Assembly: GCA_025786725.1 (NCBI GenBank)
Contig: JAHLTZ010000015.1
Location: 248,001 to 312,000 of the forward strand
Source: Syncephalis fuscata
Lineage: Eukaryota > Zoopagomycota > Zoopagomycetes > Zoopagales > Piptocephalidaceae
Reading direction: 5' to 3'
DNA: 64,000 nt
The notes under the pieces were generated by a model that saw only the letters and a program-made list of their open reading frames with translations, ran no database searches and was not told where the DNA came from. A program made the position numbers and the translations under genes. Shown here one piece after another: positions 1-11,331 of the stretch (its first letter is position 1; every line of letters starts with the position of its first letter).

Positions 1-3000
1 ACGTTCAACATTGGAAATTATACGAGATGCACGTGCTATTGCACCACCTCGACGTGCATTTAGCAATACAGATGCCGATTCTACTGGTCCACATTCCTCT
101 TTGTCAAATAACGACACTATAGATGAGCAAGAGCATTTATCGACTGTAGGAACGTTTAAAATGGCAAAACATAACAGTTTAACCGCTCGAGTTAATCCAG
201 TACCGCAAGTAGGCGATAAACGACCGCCAACAGAAGAGAATGTATCGACAAGTGCAAAACGCCAACGTTCAACATCACTGTTGGAAAATGGTCATAAAAC
301 GATAGGTCGATCTACTACAGCCATGAGCAGTAAATTAGACAAGCGAGCCATGGCCCGAGAACAGGATAATACGCTGCTATCAGAAACATCGTCTACCAAT
401 ACACCCAGTCGTCCAGCACATGTATCGAATTCAACTAAAAATAATGCATTTTTAGAACGTGAAAAGGTAATTAATAGATTATATATACATTTATATCGAC
501 TAATTAGTTTAAATAACGACTATTTAGTTTGTATTACCAGCCATTCCTGAACCAGTTAGTCCCACCTGGCCAATGGAGTCTATGAAAAGTCCTATACATG
601 ACACCAATGCACCAGTACAACAAACACCAGCTGTTAAACCACCCACAATAGCATCGACGGAAGAAGAAACGGCCACAACTAATGGTAAAAGTAAGTATTT
701 AATAATATATTAATAATAATAGCTTATTAATAATAAATAGATCATGCTAATACATCCAAGTCAACACCGGCACATGTTTCTAAACCACCACCACCACGCA
801 CAACTATTAAAAGTTCTAAACGTACTGTACCAGCAGATCGTGCTAATCGTGGTGGCAAAAGAGCCATTCCTGTGGATCCAGCACTGGCTATTGCCATGGA
901 ATTGGCATCAGATCGTCCTTTAATACTGGATGAATTTTTTGCACGTAATCCTGATCTGCCTCATACAAGTAAGTTGTGTTGATTAATATTGGATAAATAG
1001 TTATTTATTATTTATTATCTGTTTATTTATAGAATTATTGCCACAGCGAGCCTTTCCTGATCATATCGTTGCATTTGATGGTGATGACACTTTATCGTTG
1101 ACATCGATTAGTACAAATAATCAATCACCTGTACCTATTATTAATAATGATGGTAAGATTATTTATTATTTATTTATATAGGCGCATAGACAAATATTAA
1201 TAATACACATTAATAGTTAAAAATGGCCAATCTAAAAAGTCTAATCCTACTGGCCGTATTATTCGATTACACAAACCTGTTACTGTCGTAGATTCGACAA
1301 TAAAAGCCGAGTGTATAACTGCCACTAAAAATGACGATGCTATGAATGTAGACGCCAAGAACGACAGTAACAATGATGGTAGCATTAATACATCTTCTAA
1401 TGCAAAGACATCAGATAGCAGTGCAGTTACACTAAAGAAGAAAACGACAAAATTATCTATTATTAAGTCTACTGACACTTCTACACCGATCGCTAATGAT
1501 ACAACAGATACAGTAACAGTTACAGCTGTATCAGCATCATTGGCGTCTAAAAAACGCAAGTCAGAAGCTAGTACTTCATCGACTACAGCAACTAAGAAGG
1601 CAGATGTAACTAGTTCAACTAAGTTACAAACACCGTCTAAAGAGTTGACAAAAGATAAATTAACGACCAAAAGTTCAAATAGTACCACTGATGGACGCAG
1701 TGCAAATCCTACAAGCCATACAACAACAGCATCACCATCATCATTATCGGATACTAAATCCAGCAAAACTACATCTTTAACTATTGATACTAAAAATGTA
1801 CCTGTGCTGAATGTAGCACCTACTAGCACTACAGCACCTACCTCAACATCATCTCACAGTCATTCTCGTAGTTCTAACAATAATAACAGTAATAATCGCG
1901 GATCAAGTCAGTCTACTTCTTCTCGACCAGCAGGTAGAGATAATACTGGTAGTAGTAGCACCAGTATTGGTGGTCAACGTGGCCGATCTCGTAGTCGCAG
2001 TCGCAGCCGTGAACGGGACCGTGATCGTGAGATAGACGTCGTCGTGAAGCAGCCCATAACACTGCTAGCACGTCTAATAATAATAATAATGATAATAATA
2101 GCAACACAACAGCAACAAAATAATAATAATACAAGTAGTAGCAATCATCATCGCTCACCTAGTCGTGAAAAGCGTAGTAGTGGAAAAGATCGTCGTAGCG
2201 GTGGCAGTAGTAGCCGAAATGATAATGGCCGTATGTCATCGCCACCACCACTATCTGCTTCATCCAATCGCTCTAGTTCCAACTATAACAATGGGTCTTC
2301 TAGCCGTCGACAAAGATCTCGTTCACCTAGCGGCAATAGACGACGTGCAGGCAGCAGTAGTGGTACAACAAACGATAGAGACCGCGATAGAGATACACGG
2401 CGTCGTCAATCAAGTCGGTCTCGTTCACGTTCACGTTCAAGATCGCCTCGTTCTCCAGGCCGTTCTTCAGTATCTCGACGCCAATCGATACGCTCATCGT
2501 CACCTCCACCTACTTGAGTAATAGTGCTAATATCCAGCATATTGCTTCATCATCCACACATCGATCTTCGCCTAAACGATCCAGTCATCGTAGTTCACGA
2601 GATGAAGGTAATCGTGGTAGTAGTGGTCGTGAAAGATCGGGTAGCGGTGCAGCTTCTCTTCGATCACCACGTATTCAGCATCAACACCATTCTAGTGGCA
2701 GTCAGCATCATCATCATCACAACAACAACAACAACAGCAATCATCCTCTTCATCCAATCAGCATGATCAGTCAGATTATGCAAATAGAGAAGATATGATT
2801 GCTAGAGCAACAGTATCCGCTAATACTGCTACGTCTACTGCTGCCACCACTACTATTGCTGCTGTTCATAACGAAGCTGATACTCAGTCATCAAAGAATA
2901 GTGATACTACAGCCACTGCTCGTAATACACCATCACGTCATTTAAATCTATCTGAATACAAACAGCAACGACATGCAGATCGTCAGCCTGAAAAGTCTAA

Positions 3001-3959
3001 TGCTAGTGGTAATACTAGTGAACAACAGCAATCATCTTCTCAACAACAACAGCCGCAACAACAAATGGATGTTCGTCTTAAAACACTTCGAACGTCAGAG
3101 AAACAGAAGCTGCGTCTTAATTAGTAAGTTAATCAATTGTATTTTATTAATGATTATTTATATTAATTATCTGAATAGCCATTTTCAATTGGCCCGCCGA
3201 TACAATAGACTGATCGAGCGGGCTCAAGCCAAGAATGAACGATCATGTCTGTTGCCTATCGATTTGTTATGATTATGAATGAAATGATTGCTTTTGAGAC
3301 CATTCAGCAGATTCGGGCTGATGAATCTCGTGATGCCATACTTTCTTCCATTCCAGACTGGGAGTCGTCAGTAACGGCCTTACCTCGCTGGCTACCGATT
3401 TACAGCGATCACAAGAGAATGCGTTATCGGGTCTATGCTATCGACTAGCTGTTGCAGCACAGCAACGTGTACTTGATCTACGTCTTCGCGCTGAATCAGC
3501 TGTAAGACGTCAGCAATTGGCCGAAGCATCAGCCAATCCAGCTCAAATGGGCAATGACGCATTGGCTGATCAATTATCAAAAGCATCGATTGCCTTTTAT
3601 AGAGCGGATACTGACGATAAACGGCTTGAAGAATGTGGCGAGCAGCCGATGCTAGCTTTACACTAAGTAGCATTCGAAGTGAATTTCCAAGTGTTTGGCG
3701 TCGTATTGTTGAAGGTGACTCGCCGGCACTAGATCCAGCGTTTAGTCCTTACATTCCTATACGTCAAGTTGTACCATTTGTATGGGAATTGGTGTGTGAA
3801 TATGCACGTCGTCATGACATTCACGACTTGCCACCTATGTTGCCTATGGAACCATCGACAAGTACAAGTAAATCGGCATCAATGTCGTCGGCATCATCTT
3901 CGTCGTCTGCTCTTGGTGGTGGTGCTGCTACAACATCTACACCACGTAAAAGTTCCTAA
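1..3959 (+). CDS. Ser/Arg/Asn-rich nuclear-type protein, 5' partial
   Basis: The gene runs in from the left edge. Readable exons are about 2-466, 528-690, 741-968, 1033-1152, 1217-3123 and 3179-3959, with GTAAGT-like donors and TAG acceptors. The middle is low complexity: Ser/Thr/Asn runs, RS/RD dipeptides near 1980-2030 and 2410-2450, and poly-His/poly-Asn near 2705-2745. After 3060 the protein becomes helical and charged (QLARRYNRLIERAQ, AFETIQQIRADE, LCYRLAVAAQQRVLDLRLRAES), which looks like a folded C-terminal domain. Frame breaks lie near 2030-2110, 2515, 2760-2795, 3245, 3400 and 3640, so no single reading frame spans it. RS-type composition suggests a nuclear RNA-processing or transcription factor. 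I cannot name the family; a faint resemblance of the C-terminal helices to the AFF/AF4 C-terminal domain is noted separately. Gene reality is well supported, function is not. Confidence 0.65.
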
Positions 3960-5594
3960 AACAACATATAGACATCTACATACACCTACACACCTATAAA
4001 TACACCACATAACCATAGAGACTAGTCACCACTTGTAAAGCATTTTGGATTACATAACAGCCCATCCTTTTATTTATACTTTTATATGTGACTACACTGA
4101 TTGTTGCTGTAGGATGTGTGATACTGCTACTCGTAAGAGTATACTGCTTGTACGATATTTTATTTGATTATTGACGATGATATTGATGATCATGGTCATG
4201 ACATAGTGTATTGGCACCTTTTAAATCTACACACATAAACGCATACACATGCACACACATTACATACACGCATATACAGCAAAGAAGAAATGATATACTA
4301 GTGTGATGATACATGGTCAACTTAAATCATTAGTCAATTGACAAAAAATAATGAATTTCTATGCCATTTTATATCGACTCTTTATGGTGTTAATGCTTTG
4401 CTTCAACATCTTATTTGCATCCTTTTAATTATTTCTCCTTCGCTCTCTTTCAATTGTTGTTTGCATTTGCATAAGTAAGGGGACTCTCATTAATTATCAA
4501 TGAAATGATAATATATACACGGCAACACCGGTCGGTATACTATTATTGTTATCATTGATCATCAACGAGAGAAGACGACGTGCATCATTTATAGGCCAAC
4601 AATTCATTTTCATCTATTTTATATCTACAATTTACAACATTTTTGTTATGGAGCGCGATTTCCTTTGTCTCTTTGTTCTATCTTTGTTTCGGCCATGGCC
4701 GTATATCTTTTCTCTCAACCGCTGCCAATCTTCTTTTTTGCTCTATTGTTATTTGCCATTATCAACATATCATTATCATTGTCATCATCATCATTACTGT
4801 CATAATAGTAATATAATAACAATAGATATTAGTAGATTGTGCCTATTTATACTATAACGTGTCATTGTTTAAAAGACGGCAATAATAATATTAATTGTAG
4901 TGTTTATTAGATGTTAGATTAGAGATGTATTTATTATGATGATTGATTGTATTTTGAAATATTTTATATTTTAAATTGTAGAATAAATGTATTATTATAG
5001 TATTAAGTATTTGTCATTATCGTTACTATCATATTAATTAACCAACTACCATTGCTATTATAACTATGACTGTTATTGCTATTGTTATGTATTTACACTA
5101 TTATAATTGTTGCTATTACAATGATTAAATATTTAGTATTGCTATTATTGAATATTTACTGTTAGTATTATTGCATTATTACATTTTTACTTCGTTAAAC
5201 AGATAGATAAATAAATAGATATGTAGTATATTATATTATATTAATAGGCTATGATATATTAATATAATAGTTGGAATGAGTGGGCTAATGATCATATATA
5301 GCTACCGCAATAATTGCATCTAATATACTATAGTCTAAAAAATAATCAATGAAAAAGGCTGTCGTTTATTAGCACTTAACAAACAAACAAACAACCAAAT
5401 ACGTCAACAAATGTAAAGAAATCATCGGTAAATAGCACCAATAGTAACTGCAGTGTTAGCAATATCGGCATCATTGTCACAACAACATTCTATACAAATA
5501 AACACGCAACATGAACATTCGCATAGCAAGCAACATAGCAATAGCCGAACAAACTCAAAAAGAGGAAGCGGCTCTTGGAATGTAGCATGCCTAT
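3960..5594. other. Intergenic, tail-to-tail region
   Basis: AT-rich sequence between the stop of the Ser/Arg-rich gene and the stop of eIF4A. It should contain both 3' UTRs. Short open frames here are low-complexity, without family resemblance or codon structure. No RNA gene or mobile element is recognised. Confidence 0.6.
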
Positions 5595-7042
5595 TTAGAT
5601 AAGATCGGCAACGTTCATTGGCATCTCATCGATTTGCGTGTTGTAGAATTGTTCAATTTCACGCATCTTAATAACAGCTTCGGCAGTGACAAAGTTAATA
5701 GCCACGCCCTTACGACCGAAACGACCACCACGACCAATACGATGGATGTAGTTTTCGCGGTTGGTTGGCATATCGTAGTTAATGACCAACGATACCTGCT
5801 GGACATCAATACCACGAGCCAACAAATCAGTGGAGATAAGGACACGGCTGGAGCCGGAACGGAACTCCTTCATGATAAGTTCACGCTGGCTTTGTTCCAT
5901 ATCACCGTGCATGGCCGAGACGGTAAAGTCACGCTTGCGTAGTTCTTCAGTCAAAAAGTCGACCTTACGACGGGTGTTACAGAAGATGACAGCCTGAGTG
6001 ATCGTAACAGTTTCGTACAGATCGCAAAGGGTGTCAAGCTTCCATTCTTCTCTCTCGACAGATACGTAGAACTGCTTGATACCTTCGAGGGTAAGTTCAT
6101 CGCGCTTGACAAGAATGCGGATTGGGTCGCGCATGAACTTGGTCGTGACCTCGAGCACATCGGTCGGCATAGTGGCAGACAATAGGACGACCTGGGTGCT
6201 TGGTGGCAAAAGCTGGAAGACTTCGTAGATCTGGTCCTTGAAACCGCGCGACAACATTTCGTCGGCTTCGTCGAGAACGAACATCTTCATGGCATCGGTG
6301 GCAATGGCCTTACGGTTGATCATGTCGAAGACACGACCTGGCGTACCGACAACGATCTGGATACCGCCCTTGCTCAATGTCTCCATATCCTCACGGATAT
6401 TGGTGCCACCAATACAGGCGTGGGCTTTAATGTCCATGAAATCACCCAAGGCTGTTACGACCTTGTTGATTTGCAGAGCCAATTCACGTGTGGGGGCCAA
6501 CACGAGTGCTTGTGGCTGCTTAACGGCAGGGTCGATCTTTTGCAGGATCGAGATGGAGAAGGTAGCGGTCTTGCCAGTACCAGACTGCGCCTGCGCAATA
6601 ACGTCGTGGCCCTTGATGGCCGGCATAATGGCACGCTGCTGGATGGAGGAGGGGCGCTCAAAACCGTAGGCATAAATACCACGGAGCAGCTCCTCATGGA
6701 GACCCATATTGTCGAAATTGTCAATCACCTCATCCCAGTTGGACTGTTACACATAACGACAAAACACAATCAAGTATGCAAAATACACATTTGACAATAG
6801 ATTGCAAATTACAAGAGATCGTTAGCAAATAGTCATCATCACAATATGTGCATTGCAATACTTGCCTCAATTTCGATCTCATTAATTTCACCTTGATAAG
6901 CACTATATTATTGATAGACCGTTGTTAGATGATCAGCTCATTTAGACGGATCTTTAACTGATCATGGCCCATATGCATACTAGATATAGGCCATGATCTC
7001 GCTACCACTCTCCGCCCACTGGACAAGCACTTACTCAGCCAT
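5595..7042 (-). CDS. TIF1: ATP-dependent RNA helicase eIF4A
   Basis: DEAD-box helicase subunit of the eIF4F cap-binding complex, which unwinds 5' UTR structure for ribosome scanning in the cytoplasm. Three exons join cleanly: 7042-7035, 6902-6866 and 6743-5595, giving 397 residues, against 395 in yeast Tif1. The protein starts [15 protein letters not shown], then [10 protein letters not shown]. Helicase motifs appear in order: Q motif region ([11 protein letters not shown]), [30 protein letters not shown] and HRIGRGGR. The N-terminal sequence and [13 protein letters not shown] favour eIF4A over eIF4AIII/Fal1. The second intron has a GC donor (GCAAGT, 6865-6860 on the minus strand) and a CAG acceptor. 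There is no frame break. It lies downstream of and in the same direction as the Twinkle gene, with about 475 nt between. Confidence 0.96.
6744..6865 (-). other. GC-AG intron of eIF4A
   Basis: Exon 2 ends ...GAAATTGAG and is followed by GCAAGT instead of GTAAGT; the acceptor is TAACAG before the SNWDE codons. Exon lengths 8+37+1149 total 398 codons only with this junction, and the joined protein matches the family N-terminus. This is direct evidence for a GC-AG intron. Confidence 0.85.
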
Positions 7043-7518
7043 GGTTATAATATTTTGTTCTTTTTCTGTTTTTCTTCTTAAACTGTATCGTCAGGCTATT
7101 TTTATCTAATAGACACGGACGACAGTGTAATGCAGGGGGTTCCTTTACAACAACGATAATGTGTGTGTGGGTGGTGTAGAGAAGGAAGAACAGAAAAAAA
7201 ACGGGGGTGGACTCATAAGCACCACTGTTATTACTGCACAGCATGCTTGCCGCACACACACACACACACACACAATGAACAGTGTGGATGGGAATGGCTA
7301 TTAAACAGCACCAAATTAATACCAGACACATTATTATGTGTGTGTACACTTTCAATCTATCTCCACTGGCAGATAAATACGCTTCAAAGGTGTGAATGAG
7401 TGTGAATGAGTAAGAAAAAAAAAGCGAAAAATATACAATTTATCAATGATGATTGGTTGAAAATGTTTATTCTGTAAACTAGCAATTTGCAAAAAAATAC
7501 TGATAATTATACTGATAA
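7043..7518. repeat. Intergenic with (CA)11 microsatellite
   Basis: Spacer between the eIF4A start and the Twinkle stop, presumably holding the eIF4A promoter. A perfect CA dinucleotide tract lies at 7253-7274. No gene is seen. Confidence 0.7.
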
Positions 7519-10278
7519 TTATACTGAAGCTGAAGAAGATGAAGGCGAAGATGATTTGGTTCGTTTAAATTGTTCAAGTTCCTTGGGCGAAAGTTCCATA
7601 ATCTAAATAATAAACAAGTTATAATATAGCACATGCAATGCATCGTATACAAATGTCACTTCATTAGCTTGTAACTTGTAGCTAGTAACGCATGGTCTTA
7701 CCCGTAATGATTGTGGATTGTATTTATACGGTAAAATACCCAGTGTACCATCAAATCTATTATTTAATCACAATCAGTTAAATAAATAGTTATTTTAATA
7801 TAATAAACACTAGTCTACGTTAATCTTACCGATGCTTTTTTACATCAAGATATCGAAGTTTGTCGGTGATCTTTTGTAAAATGATAACATTGTCCGCTTC
7901 TTGTGTGATCTTGGCAGATCCAAATATTGAATTAATATCCAACTGCTCTTTATCTTCTTTGCGGGGATGTACAACTAATGTAACATGAACATTGTTATCG
8001 GTGGCAAATCGACGAAATAGCGATAATGCGTCCTCTTGAATCTCCCAGCGTTCTATGCCTCGGCCTTGGCCTGAAGTCATAAATTGTAGATTGTCGATAA
8101 TGACATGTTGCACATCGTGGGCATAGAGTGCGTATTGCATAGCATCAAGTACTGAAGCTATTTGAGTACTGCCAAAGAATTTCATAAAATACATAGGTAG
8201 CTAGTATAGTGTTCATGTTATTAATGTGGTTGCTATGTAAATACTATTAATAATAAAATACGTACCTGCTCAAATCGATTGGCCAACTCTTCGAATTCAT
8301 TGGATTATTCGATAAATCTTGACCAGCATATTGAAATAGCATCTTCTTAGCTAGTCGAGCATTATTAATCTCAAAACTTCCCCATAGTGTACTAATGCCG
8401 GAATGACAGAAATCAAGCGATAATTGACTAATCACTGTTGTTTTACCAGCACCTGTAGGGCCGGTAAGTACTGTCAATTCTCCTGGTCGATGCCCTTTCA
8501 TGATCTTATTCCATGTAGGAAGTGTTGTACTCTGAACACCTTTAAGTTGATCAGGATAAAGTATTTCACGGAATATCTCATCACGTAATCGATTAAAGGT
8601 AATTACTTGTCGATGTTCATGTGGTTTAGCGTTCTTTAGCATTTCATTAAGATCATGACCGGCTACCATGGCCTCCCAAGCATTTAATGGTCGGCCCTTT
8701 TGATTGGATGCTGGCTGTTTGTTCAGCTCTTTAGTTTGACCTTTACCATTAACAATAAAACATCGACCAAGTCCCAGTTTGTGAGCAAGTTTAGTGGCGG
8801 CTGCATTGCCAGCCAAATCATTATCAAGCCATATGTAAATTTATCAAATTGTTCAAGTAGTGGCAATGCATCCAGTGGTAATTGATACTGGCTTGAGGGT
8901 AGTGCAACGGCTGGAACATTAGTAGATTGATAAACGGCCATAGCATCGAATTCACGTGGTGTTATTACAACTGTACGTTTTTTTGACTTGAATGCCAACT
9001 GATAACCAAATAGACCGGCTGCCGCTCCATTAGCCGGTTCGTATATAACACGCTCTTGATCATTCCAATCCACTCCTCGTACACGTGTAATAACCAATGG
9101 CGATTCTGATGAATTAGATGTTGGATCAACTTTTGGATCAACTCGAATACCAAGACGTGGAAATGTAACATACAATGAACTGGATTCAGTTTCATTATCG
9201 TTTATATTTGATTTATGTATTGCTTCATCGTCAATTGGCGTTTCAGCAGATAAATGACCAACACCAACACCGTATGCCTCTAATACCGCTGGTTGAATAT
9301 GCATCTGATCTTCTTTAGTCCCGCTAATCCATGCTAAAATATCTGGATGGTCCTTTAAGTCGTTTACATATCCGCTTACATCTATCGCAGGTAATCGATT
9401 ACCCTCTTGGCCATTGTCGTCACTTAGCGATACAGTAGCTGTATTATTGTCACCCATAACTTCAGGTGCACGAACCATACGTAGAAAGTCGACCCATCCT
9501 GCTGTAGTACCGCAGCTTTGACAATTAAATGACCCGCTTAGTTTATCTAATCGTGCTGTGTACTGCGGTGTGTACATTTGATTCAGAGATTTTGACTTAT
9601 TAGAAGAGGATTTTGTACAGCTTGGACAACGTAGTGACATTTCAAGCGATGTCGATCCAGGTCGATTTGGAATACGTAATCGTTGGATTACATCAGTTAC
9701 TTCACCAGGTAATGGCATGTAATGTTTTGAATGAAATGTACTTTGACTTGGCTGTTTTGTAGTCTTTTTAGCTAATGAAAATGATTCAGTTGGTGACTGT
9801 TCTGTCATTTCGTTATTACTTTTATTCTTATTATTGAAGTGATTTACTTTTGACAAAAAGCTAGATTCTTTTGTTGATTTATAACTATTTGAATCATTGC
9901 TCGGTCGTTTCTGCATTGTATTTTTTGTAGAGTGTGGGTATTGCTGTCGTTTGCCATTGTTAATTGCACTCTTCTTATTAAACATTGGTTCATTATTTGG
10001 ATGTGTATATTTGCGCGGTTCAGCAATATTTAAATCGGTTTAGCTGAGCCAATCTTTTTCTCGGACGGGTCTAATACCGGTAATTTAGATATTGTTACGT
10101 CTTTTGAACGTGACGTCTGAGTAATAGAGTTACTCGGCTGTACTGACGGTATTTCCTGACGTGTAGACACTGCCTCAGCAGTTGATCGCGAAGCATTCCA
10201 AGTTGATAGTGCACGTACTGTACATTCCGACCGTCTTAGACCTACAAGTAATGCCCGACGAGCACTGACATAAGCCAT
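7519..10278 (-). CDS. TWNK: Twinkle-like mitochondrial primase/helicase
   Basis: Hexameric replicative helicase of the T7 gp4/Twinkle family that unwinds mitochondrial DNA. The N-terminus (MAYVSARRALLVGLRRSE) is basic and lacks acids, like a mitochondrial presequence. A zinc-ribbon-like CPSC...CQSC pair lies near 9520-9640. A TOPRIM-like region (PREFDAMAVY, then DND after reframing) lies near 8830-8960. The RecA-type core has Walker A GPTGAGKTT (near 8450) and a Walker B-like segment HVIIDNLQFM (near 8080-8110). Frame breaks occur near 10030 and 8840; at the latter, one extra T restores the expected YIWLDNDLAGNAAAT. Later exons are 8266 and downstream, then about 8210-7829, with two short terminal exons and the stop at 7519-7521. 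The join at 8266/8210 is off by one base. Twinkle is known in animals, plants and many protists; yeasts lack it. Confidence 0.9.
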
Positions 10279-11331
10279 TGAGTTATGTGTTGTTAACTGG
10301 AGCGTAAGAACTGTGTGTGTGTGTATAATTATCGTAATATTATACTATTATTTCAAAAATAGCTCACCAAACATACAGCTTAGCTATCTAAAAAAAGTTA
10401 TGTGGCATGCAAGGCAAATAATGACTATCGTTGCAGCTATTTAAGAAAAGTCAGCGTCGTTTATTATAAGAAGCTTTTCCAAAAGTTTTTTCGTTGTAAA
10501 ATAATATAAATTTGACTTGATTTAATTCCACTTGACCAACTCGTACTTTAATCCCCTTTAATATGAGCAAGTGGGTGAGTAAGTGAGTGAATGAGTGAGT
10601 GAGTGAACGACTGCCACTATTACTATTATCAATTTGTTGTGTTGTTGTTATTAAACACTAAATATACCCGCGCCGCTCTCCTATACTTTGCTTTTGCGCG
10701 TGTATCTGCGGGTTTTTGTGTCTATGCTGTATGCATGTGTGTGTACTCATCTATAGGGATTGTCTATCCAAACTCTTTGTTATCTTTTATGCTTCGTTAA
10801 CTACCATAGCGTGCAGTATCTATTCTTCTACTCATCTTGATTCCTTTGCTTGGGGGTGCAATCTGTTCTCAAGTACAAAAGTGCAAGATTAGTGTGCCTT
10901 GGTAAGAATCCAAACCAGCCATCATAGTACATGCTTGTCATTGGCCAGCGTGGACGGTCTCCTCTGACAACAACAACTTCTTACCTACACGCACCGACGT
11001 GCACGAGCTCATTTTACGTGCGGCGTTTTCATCTGTTAGCAATTATTTTTCTTTCTTTCTCTCTTCTTTACATTGCAGGGGTGATATCTGTGATAACGAC
11101 GACGACTAAGCTTTAAATTTCTAATAGATTGCGATAATCAATTGACGACACGAACTTGGAATAGCTGGCAGACGACTAACGTGTACTTATTATCGCGTCG
11201 GCAATATTGACATATTCGTTGTTAGTGCTTTTGTTACTATATTGCTATTTCAACGAGATCATAATAGTCTAGCTATTCGTAACTGTGACACGGATAGATT
11301 CGTTTATTTATTAAACGTATAATATTTATTA
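10279..11331. other. Divergent intergenic region with GTGA-type repeat
   Basis: Separates the Twinkle start from the R3H-SUZ start, so it probably carries both promoters. An imperfect GTGA/GAGT tetranucleotide tract spans about 10568-10609. A possible 5' UTR acceptor (TTGCAG) precedes 11080. No gene is supported. Confidence 0.55.

Noticed and set aside
1197-1829. 210-codon minus-strand open frame
   Set aside because: It is antisense to the Ser/Thr-rich exon; its Val/Leu-rich composition is the mirror of that repeat-like coding sequence.
4546-4857. 103-codon plus-strand frame
   Set aside because: Low complexity (His/Tyr from CAT/TAT strings) in an intergenic region, with no family match or splice context.
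6238-6669. 143-codon plus-strand frame
   Set aside because: Antisense shadow of eIF4A.
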